DNA of 11,011 nucleotides from SURF-24 sp964537965. GTDB lineage: Bacteria; Bacteroidota; Ignavibacteria; Ignavibacteriales; SURF-24. Location: positions 1-11,011 of the forward strand of contig CAZIDB010000162.1 in assembly GCA_964537965.1 (NCBI GenBank). Direction: 5' to 3'. Shown in pieces: positions 1 through 7,043 of this stretch (position 1 is its first letter; every line of letters starts with the position of its first letter). The notes under the pieces are model-generated. The model had not been told where the DNA came from and did no database searches. It saw only the letters and a program-made list of their open reading frames with translations. The translations under genes and the position numbers were made by a program.

Positions 1-1
1 A

Positions 2-118
2 ATTTTCTTTTCGGCAATGTCCGGTGTATAGCGCGCTGTTGTATGCGAAGAAGGAAGAGGAACAACAGTAACATTACATTTAATTGCTTCACCAACTACT
101 GTTTATAGTGGCAATCTG
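2..118 (+). pseudogene. ccmB: Upstream in-frame portion of ccmB, interrupted by TAG at 29-31
   Basis: Read in the same frame as the open segment that follows, this stretch gives FFSAMSGV, a TAG stop, then RAVVCEEGRGTT and LHLIASPTTVYSGNL, and joins MFNLLL at 119 without a gap. This is the family's cytoplasmic loop (typically FxAMxGLxRxFVxEEExGT, then LxAxPxxVxxGKLxFN), and the spacing to the family pattern is kept on both sides of the stop, so a single nonsense codon rather than a frameshift is the simplest reading. A Cys at codon 44-46 stands where Arg is usual. Either the gene is broken here or the base is a consensus error in a draft assembly. The true N-terminal half lies left of the window. 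Confidence 0.6.
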
Positions 119-493
119 ATGTTCAACCTTCTTCTTGTATTTGCGATGAACGTCGTAATTACTTTCCTCTATTCATTATTTTTCGACTCATTTATTTTAA
201 GAAACTTCCCCCTCTTCCTTGTTGCATTTGTGCTTGGTAATATCGGAATTGCAGCCGCCTCAACAATAATTGCGGCTATTATTGCAAAAACCGGATCAAA
301 AGGAACTTTATACCCGGTTTTGTCATTTCCAATATTATTGCCGTTAATTTTAATATTGCTTGAATTAACTAAGTTTTCAATTGACGGAGAAACTTTTAAT
401 AACTCAACGGTTGAATTGGCTGTGTTACTTTGTTATGATGTTATAATACTTACTGCCTCGTATATGTTGTTCGATTTTATTTGGAAAGATTAG
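119..493 (+). CDS. ccmB: Heme exporter subunit CcmB, C-terminal part
   Basis: This is the membrane subunit of the CcmAB ABC transporter of System I cytochrome c maturation, whose ATPase activity releases holo-CcmE from CcmC in the inner membrane. The segment holds about four hydrophobic helices, with the recognisable family stretch LGNIGIAAASTIIAAIIAKTGSKGTLYPVLSFPILLP split across residues 40-76 of the open segment. CcmB is usually about 220 residues, and only the last 124 are open here. The ATG at 119 is an internal Met (NLM-FNLL), not a natural start: homology continues upstream through an in-frame TAG at 29-31. The gene ends in TAG and lies 29 nt before ccmC, as in other ccm operons. The family call is firm; whether the gene is functional is uncertain. 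Confidence 0.85.
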   Translation: MFNLLLVFAMNVVITFLYSLFFDSFILRNFPLFLVAFVLGNIGIAAASTIIAAIIAKTGSKGTLYPVLSFPILLPLILILLELTKFSIDGETFNNSTVELAVLLCYDVIILTASYMLFDFIWKD

Positions 494-522
494 TATTTTG
501 TAACTGAAACCCGGAACAAACT

Positions 523-1221
523 ATGCTGTGGAAAATCTTCTTATTCGCTTTAATGACATTTGTAATTGTTGCAGGAATTGCATTCCCGATAGTTGAAACT
601 CCAACTGCGTGGTACCAGTTTCCTGTAATTCCCGGTCTTGAAGAAAAGGCTAAAATAATTTTCTTCCATGTACCGACTGCCTGGCTCACGGTGATTGCAT
701 TTTTTATGGCGCTCATCTACAGTATCAGGTACTTAAGAAAAAAGAATCCAGATGAAGATGCAAAGGCCTACGCGGCCGCGCAAATAGGAATGATATTCTG
801 CGTGCTTGCAACAATTACGGGATCAATCTGGGCTAAGTTTAGCTGGGGTTCTTTCTGGCATTGGGACCCGCGCGAAACAAGCATATTTATTCTGCTCTTA
901 ATTTACGGCGCCTTCTTTGCCCTTCGTTCCGCAGTTGAACAGGAAGATAAAAGAGCAACACTGTCATCGGTTTATTTAATAATATCGTTTTTAACTGTGC
1001 CGTTCTTCATATTTATAATGCCCAGAATAATGACCGGTCTGCATCCGGGTTCTGCTGACGACACAAACTCCGGTCCCGTTGTAGATTTTAAGATGAATGC
1101 CAATATGATGTTGGTTTTCTATTTATCGCTTGCAGCATTTACAATTCTTTACTTCTGGATGTGGAAGCTGAATTACAAATCAATTATACTTAATGAGAAG
1201 GCAAAACTGATTGAAGAATAA
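523..1221 (+). CDS. ccmC: Heme exporter/heme-handling protein CcmC
   Basis: CcmC is a six-helix inner-membrane protein that binds heme on its periplasmic face and loads it onto CcmE. At 232 residues it has the normal family length. The tryptophan-rich heme-handling motif is WGSFWHWDPRETS (residues 108-120). The two conserved external histidines are visible in FFHVPTAW (His49) and GLHPGS (His174). Hydrophobic segments lie near residues 5-22, 45-68, 86-103, 118-134, 148-166 and 192-212. The ATG at 523 starts directly in the first helix, without a strong Shine-Dalgarno sequence. The gene sits between ccmB and a ccmD-like gene; a short perfect hairpin overlaps its stop codon. The heme-handling residues are intact, so the protein looks functional. 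The call is very likely correct. Confidence 0.96.
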   Translation: MLWKIFLFALMTFVIVAGIAFPIVETPTAWYQFPVIPGLEEKAKIIFFHVPTAWLTVIAFFMALIYSIRYLRKKNPDEDAKAYAAAQIGMIFCVLATITGSIWAKFSWGSFWHWDPRETSIFILLLIYGAFFALRSAVEQEDKRATLSSVYLIISFLTVPFFIFIMPRIMTGLHPGSADDTNSGPVVDFKMNANMMLVFYLSLAAFTILYFWMWKLNYKSIILNEKAKLIEE

Positions 1222-1235
1222 TCCGGTTCCGGATT
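1220..1235 (+). terminator. Hairpin at ccmC stop, possible attenuator
   Basis: A perfect 7-bp inverted repeat (AATCCGG / CCGGATT, loop TT) overlaps the ccmC stop codon and is followed after a few bases by TCGTTTTT (1241-1248). The T-run is offset from the stem, so termination would be weak. Because ccmD and ccmE continue directly downstream on the same strand, an attenuator or RNA-processing/stability stem is more likely than a full terminator. Confidence 0.4.
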
Positions 1236-1275
1236 TAATTTCGTTTTTAATCTGAAATAATTTATAATAATAGAT

Positions 1276-1279
1276 GGAG
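1276..1279 (+). promoter_or_regulatory. Shine-Dalgarno site deciding the GTG start of the ccmD-like gene
   Basis: GGAG lies 5 nt before GTG at 1285. The nearby ATG at 1274 is out of frame and meets TAG after three codons, so the GTG is the only sensible start for the 50-residue membrane protein. Confidence 0.6.
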
Positions 1280-1284
1280 CAATA

Positions 1285-1437
1285 GTGGACGGACTTTTTG
1301 GATTCTTAGAGAAGAACTCAATTTACATAGTTCTGTTTATTGTCCTTGTGGTTTGGGCTGGCATTTTTATATTTTTACTTAACCTTGATAAGCGGTTAAA
1401 ACAAGTTGAAAAGAACGTTGAAGGAGAAAAATCTTAA
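1285..1437 (+). CDS. ccmD: CcmD-like small membrane protein
   Basis: This 50-residue protein reads MDGLFGFLEKNSIYIVLFIV, then LVVWAGIFIFLLNLDKRLKQ, then VEKNVEGEKS. It has one membrane helix (about residues 12-32) followed by a short basic and charged tail. This is the layout of CcmD, the small subunit that associates with CcmC and CcmAB and helps release heme-loaded CcmE. The N(S/A)xYIVxxIVxxVWxGIFxYL(F/N)xLDKRL pattern is typical of CcmD-like proteins in Bacteroidota relatives. It starts with GTG behind a good GGAG. Its TAA stop abuts the ccmE ATG (TAAATG), so translation of the two is probably coupled. The position between ccmC and ccmE supports the call more than the sequence does, since CcmD is poorly conserved. 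Confidence 0.8.
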   Translation: MDGLFGFLEKNSIYIVLFIVLVVWAGIFIFLLNLDKRLKQVEKNVEGEKS

Positions 1438-1830
1438 ATGAAAAATAAATACATTTTCGGCGGGGCAATTATTGTTGTCTTTCTTAGCCTTATGATTTAT
1501 TTGTTTACTCAGACGAATATTGATTACGAAAGTAATTTCGATAATGTTCAGGTAAAAGGAAAAACAGTTAAAGCTACCGGAAGCTGGGTAAAAGAAAGAA
1601 ATTATAACATAGATTATTCAAGTAATACTTTTACCTTTTACATGAAAGATACTAATGGCAAGGAGATGAAGGTGATCTACAATGGTACTATGCCAAACAA
1701 TTTCGAGAATGCAACAAGCGTTGTAGTAACCGGCAAATACAAAGATGGCTGTTTCCATGCCTCGGATGTTTTAACTAAATGTCCATCCAAATATGAGGGC
1801 AAGCCGCAGATAAAAACCAGCAGCTTATAA
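1438..1830 (+). CDS. ccmE: Periplasmic heme chaperone CcmE, CXXXY type
   Basis: CcmE takes heme from CcmC, holds it covalently in the periplasm and passes it to CcmF. The protein has 130 residues: an N-terminal anchor helix (about 5-23), then an OB-fold beta-barrel domain with KGKTVKATGSWVKER and the VVVTGKYKDGCFHASDVLTK strand typical of the family. The heme-binding site reads K-C-P-S-K-Y (Cys115, Tyr119). The classical form is His-x-x-x-Tyr; the Cys form (CXXXY) is known from archaea and some sulfate reducers such as Desulfovibrio, where the cysteine binds heme. A second cysteine is near residue 104. AAGGAG at 1421-1426, inside the end of ccmD, serves the ATG, which directly follows the ccmD stop. 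The protein looks intact. Confidence 0.94.
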   Translation: MKNKYIFGGAIIVVFLSLMIYLFTQTNIDYESNFDNVQVKGKTVKATGSWVKERNYNIDYSSNTFTFYMKDTNGKEMKVIYNGTMPNNFENATSVVVTGKYKDGCFHASDVLTKCPSKYEGKPQIKTSSL

Positions 1831-1849
1831 TTTTTAACCGGAGGAAATT

Positions 1850-4085
1850 ATGATTGGTAGTATACTACTTACCATTGCGCTTATTGCAAGCGCAGTGGCA
1901 ATGGTTATGTATTATCTTTCTTTTAAGGGATACAGCAACACTATTAATATTGCAAGAATAAGTTACCATACTGCTGTTGTTTTTGTTATTGCAGCAGCTT
2001 TTCTTTTGATGCAGGCAATTTTAACGCACCAGTTTCAATATAAATATGTTTACGAATACAGCGGTAAAGGTTTACCGCTCGGGTTACTGATGTCAACTTT
2101 TTATGCAGGACAGGAGGGAAGTTTCTTNNNNNNNNNNNNNNNNNNNNNNNNNNNNNNNNNNNNNNNNNNNNNNNNNNNNNNNNNNNNNNNNNNNNNNNNN
2201 NNNNNNNNNNNNNNNNNNNNNNNNNNNCCAGAATTTTGTTAAGATGGGTCCGCAGTTATATTCGCAGCTTGCAAACAGCGGAATTGCAATAAAAGATTTC
2301 ATCATTCAGGGTAGAGGGTTAAATCCTTTGCTTCAGAATTTCTGGATGCAGATTCATCCGCCGATGTTATTTATTGGGTTTGCAATGTCAACCGTTCCTT
2401 TTGCATTTGCATTATCTGCATTAATGAAAAACGATTACAAAGAATGGATTAAACAATCTCTTCCATGGGTTTTATCCAGTACAATGATTTTAGGCTTTGC
2501 AATTATGCTTGGCGGTTACTGGGCGTACGGTGTGTTAGGCTGGGGTGGCTACTGGGGTTGGGACCCGGTTGAAAATTCAAGTCTTGTTCCGTGGCTTATC
2601 GGCGTTGCATCAATTCATACTTTACTTGTACAGAGAAGAAGTATTAATAAGAATGGAGAAGGAATTGGTGAATTTGCTAAAACAAATTTAATCCTGTGTA
2701 TTCTTACTTATGTACTTGTTTTATATAGCACATTTTTAACAAGAAGCGGAATTCTCGGGGATGCTTCAGTTCATTCATTTACGGATCCCGGTTATAGTGT
2801 TTACCTGTTCCTTGTAATTTTTATAGGGACATTTACATTATTGGGATTCGGATTGCTTTTGTTCAGGTGGAAATTCTTATCCAAGCAAACAGAACAGTAC
2901 AAGAACCTGCTTAACAGGGAACTTGCATTGTTTACCGGCGCTGTTACTCTTATTGCTTCTGCACTAATAATTCTTGTCGGTACCTCAACACCTATTTTCG
3001 GTACTTCAGTTGAAACTAAATTTTACAGCGAATTAAATCTTCCCATAGCAATAATTATTGGTCTGCTTAATGGGCTTAGCCTTCTGCTTAAATGGAAATT
3101 CACTGAAAGTAAAGAGATATTCAAGAAATCTGTTTTTGCAATAAGCGCCGCAGTTGTTGTATCAGCTTTGGCTATTCTTGCTGGCGGAGTTTCTGATCTG
3201 ATGATGATTCTTTTAACATTATCATCATCATTTGCTTTGTTTGTTAACCTTGAAATTGCGTATAAGATTATACGCGGTAATCCTAAGATGATGGGAGCAT
3301 ATGTAGCCCATATAGGCATTGCAGTGTTTCTTCTTGGGGTTGTAGGATCAGGACATTTTTCAAACCAGGTTGCAGTTCAGCTTCCTAAAGGTGAAACAAA
3401 AGAAGTGCTTGGTTATTCACTTACATTTACCGGCTATGAACCATATGATAACGGTGCAAAATATAAATTTAATGTTGAAGTTAAAAAAGGAAATTCATCT
3501 GCTGTGGTTTCACCAGTTATGTTTGTCTCAGACTTTAATAACAGCCTTATGCGTGAACCGGACATCTGGCAGATGTTTACTAAGGATTTTTATATTGCAC
3601 CTTCAAGTTATGATGACGGTACGCAGGCAAAAGGCAACCAGGTAACATTGGAGAAAGGGTATTCAACCACTTTTGAAAATGCAAAAATTACCTTCACCGG
3701 TTTTAATTTTCCTAAAGATGCAATGAACACAATGATGGGCGGCGGCGATTTCCAGATTGGCGCTAAATTAACTGTTGAGTTCAATGGGCAATCAAAAGAA
3801 GTTGAACCTCTGATGAAGAATGTTAAAGGTGAACGCCAGTTTATTCCGGTAGAAATTAAAGAAGCAAATTTGAAAATTGAAATTGCCCAGCTTGATGCCT
3901 CGGGCAAGGTTAATTTGATTTTGACAAAGCTTAATGGTGAACAGGTAAATTCTGCACATAAAGAAATTCTTGTAATTGAAGCAAGCGTTAAGCCGTTTAT
4001 AAATTTGGTCTGGCTGGGTGTTCTGCTTACAGCAGCAGGATTCTTTATTTCGGCTGTTAGAAGAACCAAAGAATCAAATAAATAA
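1850..4085 (+). CDS. ccmF: Cytochrome c heme lyase subunit CcmF, spanning an assembly gap
   Basis: CcmF is the large inner-membrane protein that receives heme from CcmE and joins it to apocytochrome c. The start ATG has a strong GGAGG (about 1840-1844). The first 92 residues (helices plus STFYAGQEGSF) precede the gap. After it come IHPPMLFIGF (conserved His, codon 2355), the tryptophan-rich motif WGGYWGWDPVENSS (from 2541), STFLTRSGILGDASVHSF, AYVAHIGIAVFLLGVVGSGH, a large periplasmic domain and a last helix (WLGVLLTAAGFFISAV). Pre-gap and post-gap parts are in different frames as drawn; joining them requires a true gap length divisible by 3. From the family pattern (EGSLLLW... to ...GRGLNPLLQN) a few tens of residues are missing. 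No ccmG or ccmH follows. The family is certain; the missing stretch is unseen. Confidence 0.95.
2128..2227. other. Assembly gap (100 N) inside ccmF
   Basis: A run of exactly 100 N, the same length as the other two gaps, so it is a placeholder of unknown true size. Two bases of an open codon precede it and one base completes a codon after it, so the true length must be a multiple of 3 if ccmF is intact. Confidence 0.95.
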
Positions 4086-4098
4086 AATTTTGTAATAG

Positions 4099-4118
4099 GG
4101 ACGAGATTTATCTCGTCC
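4099..4118 (+). terminator. Hairpin after ccmF
   Basis: GGACGAGA pairs perfectly with TCTCGTCC around a TTTA loop, starting 14 nt after the ccmF stop. Only a short, broken T-tract (TTAATTA) follows, so it is a weak intrinsic terminator or a transcript-end stabiliser. It shares its loop and layout with the hairpin at 6538-6555, whose stem has a different sequence. It marks the end of the ccm operon. Confidence 0.6.
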
Positions 4119-4170
4119 TTAATTAAACACGCTCATTTTTCCGAAAAATCTTTCCTACTTTTTTCATGCA

Positions 4171-4186
4171 ATTTTTTTTATCTTAT
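4171..4186 (+). promoter_or_regulatory. T-run plus ATCTT promoter-like motif upstream of the glycosidase gene
   Basis: Eight T residues are followed by ATCTTATT, ending about 43 nt before the ATG at 4229. The same T-run plus (A/C)TCTTGAT-like element lies upstream of the genes starting at 6641, 7140 and 9221, always 45-85 nt before the start codon, which suggests a shared promoter element. The family is AT-rich, so chance cannot be excluded. Confidence 0.35.
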
Positions 4187-4228
4187 TCCCCACATTGATT
4201 TTTATTCTGCAAAAACTGAAGGTTTGAA

Positions 4229-6519
4229 ATGAACAAATTTTACATTTCCACTTTTCTCCTATTTCTCTTTTTTTTCAATCTATCTTTAGCACAGGATAGT
4301 ACAATCGTTGGTCCCGGTGTTGTTTACTATCATGATGAAATTATTGAAGGTGGTCCCTGGAATTTTGATATTCTTAAAATTGATCTGACAAATCCTTTTC
4401 TTCATATTGAATCTGTTAAAGCAAATGATAACCTGTTTTCATTTGAAAGAATGTCCTCTGCGTCTAAAAGGTATGACAAAGAAGGGCATAAAGTTGTTGG
4501 TGCAATCAATGGTGATTTTTACAATACTTCCACAGGTGAACCGACAAACATTCAGATTGTAAATGGCCAAGTTATTTATAAACCGATTGACCGCGTTGTG
4601 TTTGCATTGGATGAATTTAAAAATCCATTGATTGATGTTTTTAATTACAGCGCCCAATTAATACTTGATGACAATTCATACAGCATTCCGAACCTTAACC
4701 AGACATTCAGCAGCTCAAGCCTGAATTTATTCAATTCATTCTACGGAAGTGTTTCCAGGTCTCCTTCCGGTACAAAGGAAATTACTTTTCAACCAATTAA
4801 TAACTGGATGGTAAATGATACAATGATCTGCATCGTTACAAAAAGTGATTCAACTGGAAATACATCTTTGCCAAAAGGATTTTCAGTTATATCTGGCGGC
4901 AAAACAATTGCTCCTTATTTAGGGAGTGTCCAGGTTGGCGATACGATTAAATTACTTGTAAAGGTAAATCCATCTGTTACAAAATTAACCCAAGCAGTTG
5001 GTGGTAATGTAAGATTGGTAACCAACGGTGTAGTTAATAATGATAATGGCGACAGGCATCCGCGTACTGCAGTCGGGTTCTCACAGGATTCGCTTACACT
5101 TTACTTTATTACCGTAGACGGAAGACAAGCCGGCTGGTCAGTGGGAATGTCATACTATGAACTCGGATCATATATGAAAAACAAATGGAATGTTTACCAG
5201 GGAATTAATCTTGACGGTGGTGGCTCAACAACAATGGTTGTAAGAGGTGAGGTAAAAAACAGACCTTCAGACAGCGGGGGAGAACGTTCTGTTGCAAACG
5301 GATTATTGCTTATAAGTTCTGCGCCAACTGGTCCACTTGCTCACGTTTTAATTTCTCCAAGAAATCTTTATCTGATTAAAGGTGGTTCTGCTAAGTTCTC
5401 TGCAAAAGCTTATGATGAACATTATAATCCGCTAACAATTTCCGGTACATTAACCTGGAGCTGTGACTCCAAACTCGGAACGATTGATGGGACAGGTAAT
5501 TTAACTACTACTGCCGCTTCAGAGAATGGATATGTGTATGTTCAATTAGATACAATAAAAGATTCTGTCCTTGTACTTATCTCTTCCGTTACTAAAATTG
5601 ATATGACTCCTGACCCGGTTGTCTTGCAGGTTGGGCAAACACAGCAGATGACTGCAAAAGCTTATGATGCTTATGGAAATACAGTTCAGATTTCTAACAG
5701 TGGTTATACCTGGAGTGTTGAAGGAAATGTCGGTTCAATTAATACTACAGGATTGTTTAATGCGGAGAATACTGGTGAGGGAAAAATAATTGTTAAGTAT
5801 GAAGACGCTGCTGATACAGTTGAAGTGAAGATTGGTGTTGAACAATATTTTATTCTTGATGATTATTCCGGCGGACGTACTTATACTTTAAGCGGAACAA
5901 AAATAGATTTGACTGCCTGCGCTTTTACAATTGATCACTCTAAATATGTTTCAATCCCATCTTCAGGCAGACTTGATTATTCATTAACAACAGGCGGAAC
6001 AAGCACATTAAATATGACAAGCGATATCCCGATTTCCGGGACACCGGAAGCAATCGGCGTTAATGTTTACGGAGACGGGAAAGGTCATTGGCTCAGATGC
6101 GAACTGAAAGACAAAAACAATAATAAATTTTTACTTGATCTTACTCCCGCTACGCCGGGAATTGATTGGACAAATGAATGGAAATATCTTGAGGTAGAAT
6201 TGGCCAATGCAATTGCAAGCTGGGCTAATCCAAGTGCAGTTTTAACATTTCCAATTTCAATAACTAAAATTTATCTTGCAGAAACCAGNNNNNNNNNNNN
6301 NNNNNNNNNNNNNNNNNNNNNNNNNNNNNNNNNNNNNNNNNNNNNNNNNNNNNNNNNNNNNNNNNNNNNNNNNNNNNNNNNNNNNNNNTTAATAAAGAGC
6401 ATTCACCCGGAAGTTATAAGATTGAATGGAATGCCGGCAAATATTCATCCGGAATTTATATTTGTAAATTATCCGCCGGTGATATTTCTTTATCAAGGAA
6501 GATGCAGTTGATTAAATAA
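4229..6519 (+). CDS. Secreted phosphodiester glycosidase (NAGPA domain) with Ig-like and carbohydrate-binding-like domains and T9SS sorting tail
   Basis: A signal peptide (about 1-21, SLA then QDS) is followed by a NAGPA/phosphodiester-glycosidase domain (about 25-365) with GAINGDFYN (91-99), HPRTAVGF (277-284), NLDGGGSTTM (327-336) and GERSVANGLL (351-360). Enzymes of this family cleave sugar phosphodiesters; the substrate here is unknown. Two Ig-like (Big-type) domains lie at about 370-452 and 454-537, then a galactose-binding-like module (540-686, VYGDGKGHWLRCEL, DWTNEW) up to the gap. After the gap the sensible frame is different: it gives HSPGSYKIEWNAGKYSSGIY and ISLSRKMQLIK ending in TAA at 6517-6519, a type A T9SS C-terminal sorting signal. 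Frame-through translation to 6511 is an artefact of the 100-N placeholder. Joining requires a gap length of 2 modulo 3. The protein is probably exported and anchored on or released from the cell surface. Confidence 0.88.
6289..6388. other. Assembly gap (100 N) inside the glycosidase gene
   Basis: A placeholder run hiding the end of the binding module and the start of the T9SS sorting domain. Such sorting domains are near-identical in many genes of one genome (the NYPNPFNP region), which would explain why the assembly broke here; that is inference. Confidence 0.95.
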
Positions 6520-6537
6520 AATTGCAATTACTTCATG

Positions 6538-6555
6538 CCCGGGATTTATTCCGGG
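6538..6555 (+). terminator. Hairpin after the glycosidase gene
   Basis: CCCGGGA pairs with TTCCGGG (one G-T wobble) around a TTTA loop, 19 nt after the TAA at 6519. It is followed by TCTTGTTT, a modest T-rich tail. It has the same geometry and loop as the hairpin after ccmF, with a different but still paired stem. Confidence 0.55.
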
Positions 6556-6566
6556 TCTTGTTTATA

Positions 6567-6613
6567 AAACTCATTTTTTCACCTTGATTTTCAATATATA
6601 TTTCCCAATTTTT
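6567..6613 (+). repeat. 47-bp direct repeat, copy 1
   Basis: Identical over 47 bp to 7044-7090. It begins AAACTCATTTTTTCACC and ends TTTCCCAATTTTT. It lies 28 nt upstream of the ATG at 6641 and contains the T-run plus CTTGAT promoter-like motif and an AT-rich TATATATTT stretch, so it probably carries the promoter of the two-gene cassette. Confidence 0.9.
6574..6588 (+). promoter_or_regulatory. T6-CACCTTGAT promoter-like motif, inside repeat copy 1
   Basis: A T-run followed by CACCTTGAT, about 17 nt before TATATATTT. This resembles the TTG/TAnnTTT spacing of Bacteroidota-type promoters. It stands 53 nt upstream of the start at 6641. Confidence 0.4.
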
Positions 6614-6640
6614 TGAACAGAAAATATCCTTGAATATCAT

Positions 6641-6823
6641 ATGAAGCTAGATTCAGGAAAAATTAAAATCTTTGTTTTTAGTATTTGTGTTTTATTTATT
6701 ATCATTGATATGTTGGCGACAATTTCAACGCCATATGAATTGCTAAGGATAATTTTTTATGGAATTGCTATCAATCTTTTATCGGATTTTATTACAAAAG
6801 TAAAAAGAAGAGGGAAAAAATGA
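6641..6823 (+). CDS. Small two-helix membrane protein, function unknown
   Basis: The 60-residue protein reads MKLDSGKIKIFVFSICVLFI, then IIDMLATISTPYELLRIIFY, then GIAINLLSDFITKVKRRGKK. Two hydrophobic segments (about 8-27 and 34-49) and a strongly basic C-terminus (KVKRRGKK) suggest a small inner-membrane protein with the tail in the cytoplasm. I do not recognise the family. Its last codon overlaps the next start (ATGA at 6820-6823), so the two genes are almost certainly co-translated. No clear Shine-Dalgarno precedes the ATG; the 47-bp repeat upstream probably supplies the promoter. The coding case rests on the ATGA overlap and on the well-formed helix pattern; AT-rich sequence can give hydrophobic frames by chance. 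Confidence 0.6.
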   Translation: MKLDSGKIKIFVFSICVLFIIIDMLATISTPYELLRIIFYGIAINLLSDFITKVKRRGKK

Positions 6824-7026
6824 ATTCCATTGATCTGATCACGGTGATATTTGCAATCATTATAATTCCGTCTTATGCTCTGTATCTATTTCAATTAAGA
6901 AAAGAAAATTTGAAGAAAGAAGATGATATTGAAATTAAATTTGAAAAACTTCTTGCCGCATTAAAGGAATATTCTAAAAATCATCCTGATCTGGCTTCAA
7001 CTTTAAATAAGTTGGGATTATTATAG
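6820..7026 (+). CDS. Small single-helix membrane protein with charged helical tail, function unknown
   Basis: The 68-residue protein has an N-terminal hydrophobic helix (about 5-24, DLITVIFAIIIIPSYALYLF), then a highly charged, probably helical or coiled region (QLRKENLKKEDDIEIKFEKL) and a short C-terminal end (HPDLASTLNKLGLL). The AAGAGGG at 6808-6814, within the end of the preceding gene, serves as ribosome-binding site, and the ATG overlaps the previous stop (ATGA). I do not recognise the family. The pair resembles small membrane-protein pairs in general layout, but there is nothing specific enough to call holin, toxin-antitoxin or regulator. The gene ends in TAG, 17 nt before the second copy of the 47-bp repeat. 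Confidence 0.62.
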   Translation: MNSIDLITVIFAIIIIPSYALYLFQLRKENLKKEDDIEIKFEKLLAALKEYSKNHPDLASTLNKLGLL

Positions 7027-7043
7027 TAACCCATCATTCGTTT

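Noticed and set aside
29..31. TAG as a recoded sense codon (for example pyrrolysine)
   Set aside because: TAG is used as the real stop of this same gene (491-493) and of the small gene ending at 7026; no recoding signal is seen.
477..716. Minus-strand open frame opposite ccmC
   Set aside because: It is the complement of the strongly conserved ccmC coding frame and has no family features.
3023..3319. Minus-strand open frame opposite ccmF
   Set aside because: It lies fully within conserved ccmF coding sequence; low-complexity translation.
3370..3645. Second plus-strand frame inside ccmF
   Set aside because: It overlaps the periplasmic domain of ccmF in another frame, with a His/Leu-rich composition typical of a shadow frame.
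3608..4069. 153-codon minus-strand open frame at the ccmF 3' end
   Set aside because: It is long but antisense to the conserved CcmF C-terminal domain, with no recognisable motif or ribosome-binding site.
6389..6511. Frame-through end of the glycosidase (stop at 6511)
   Set aside because: The residues in that frame make no family sense, while the neighbouring frame gives a full T9SS sorting tail ending at 6519.
6641..7026. Toxin-antitoxin or holin pair
   Set aside because: Size and overlap would fit, but no family motif is visible and no lysis or DNA-binding gene is nearby.
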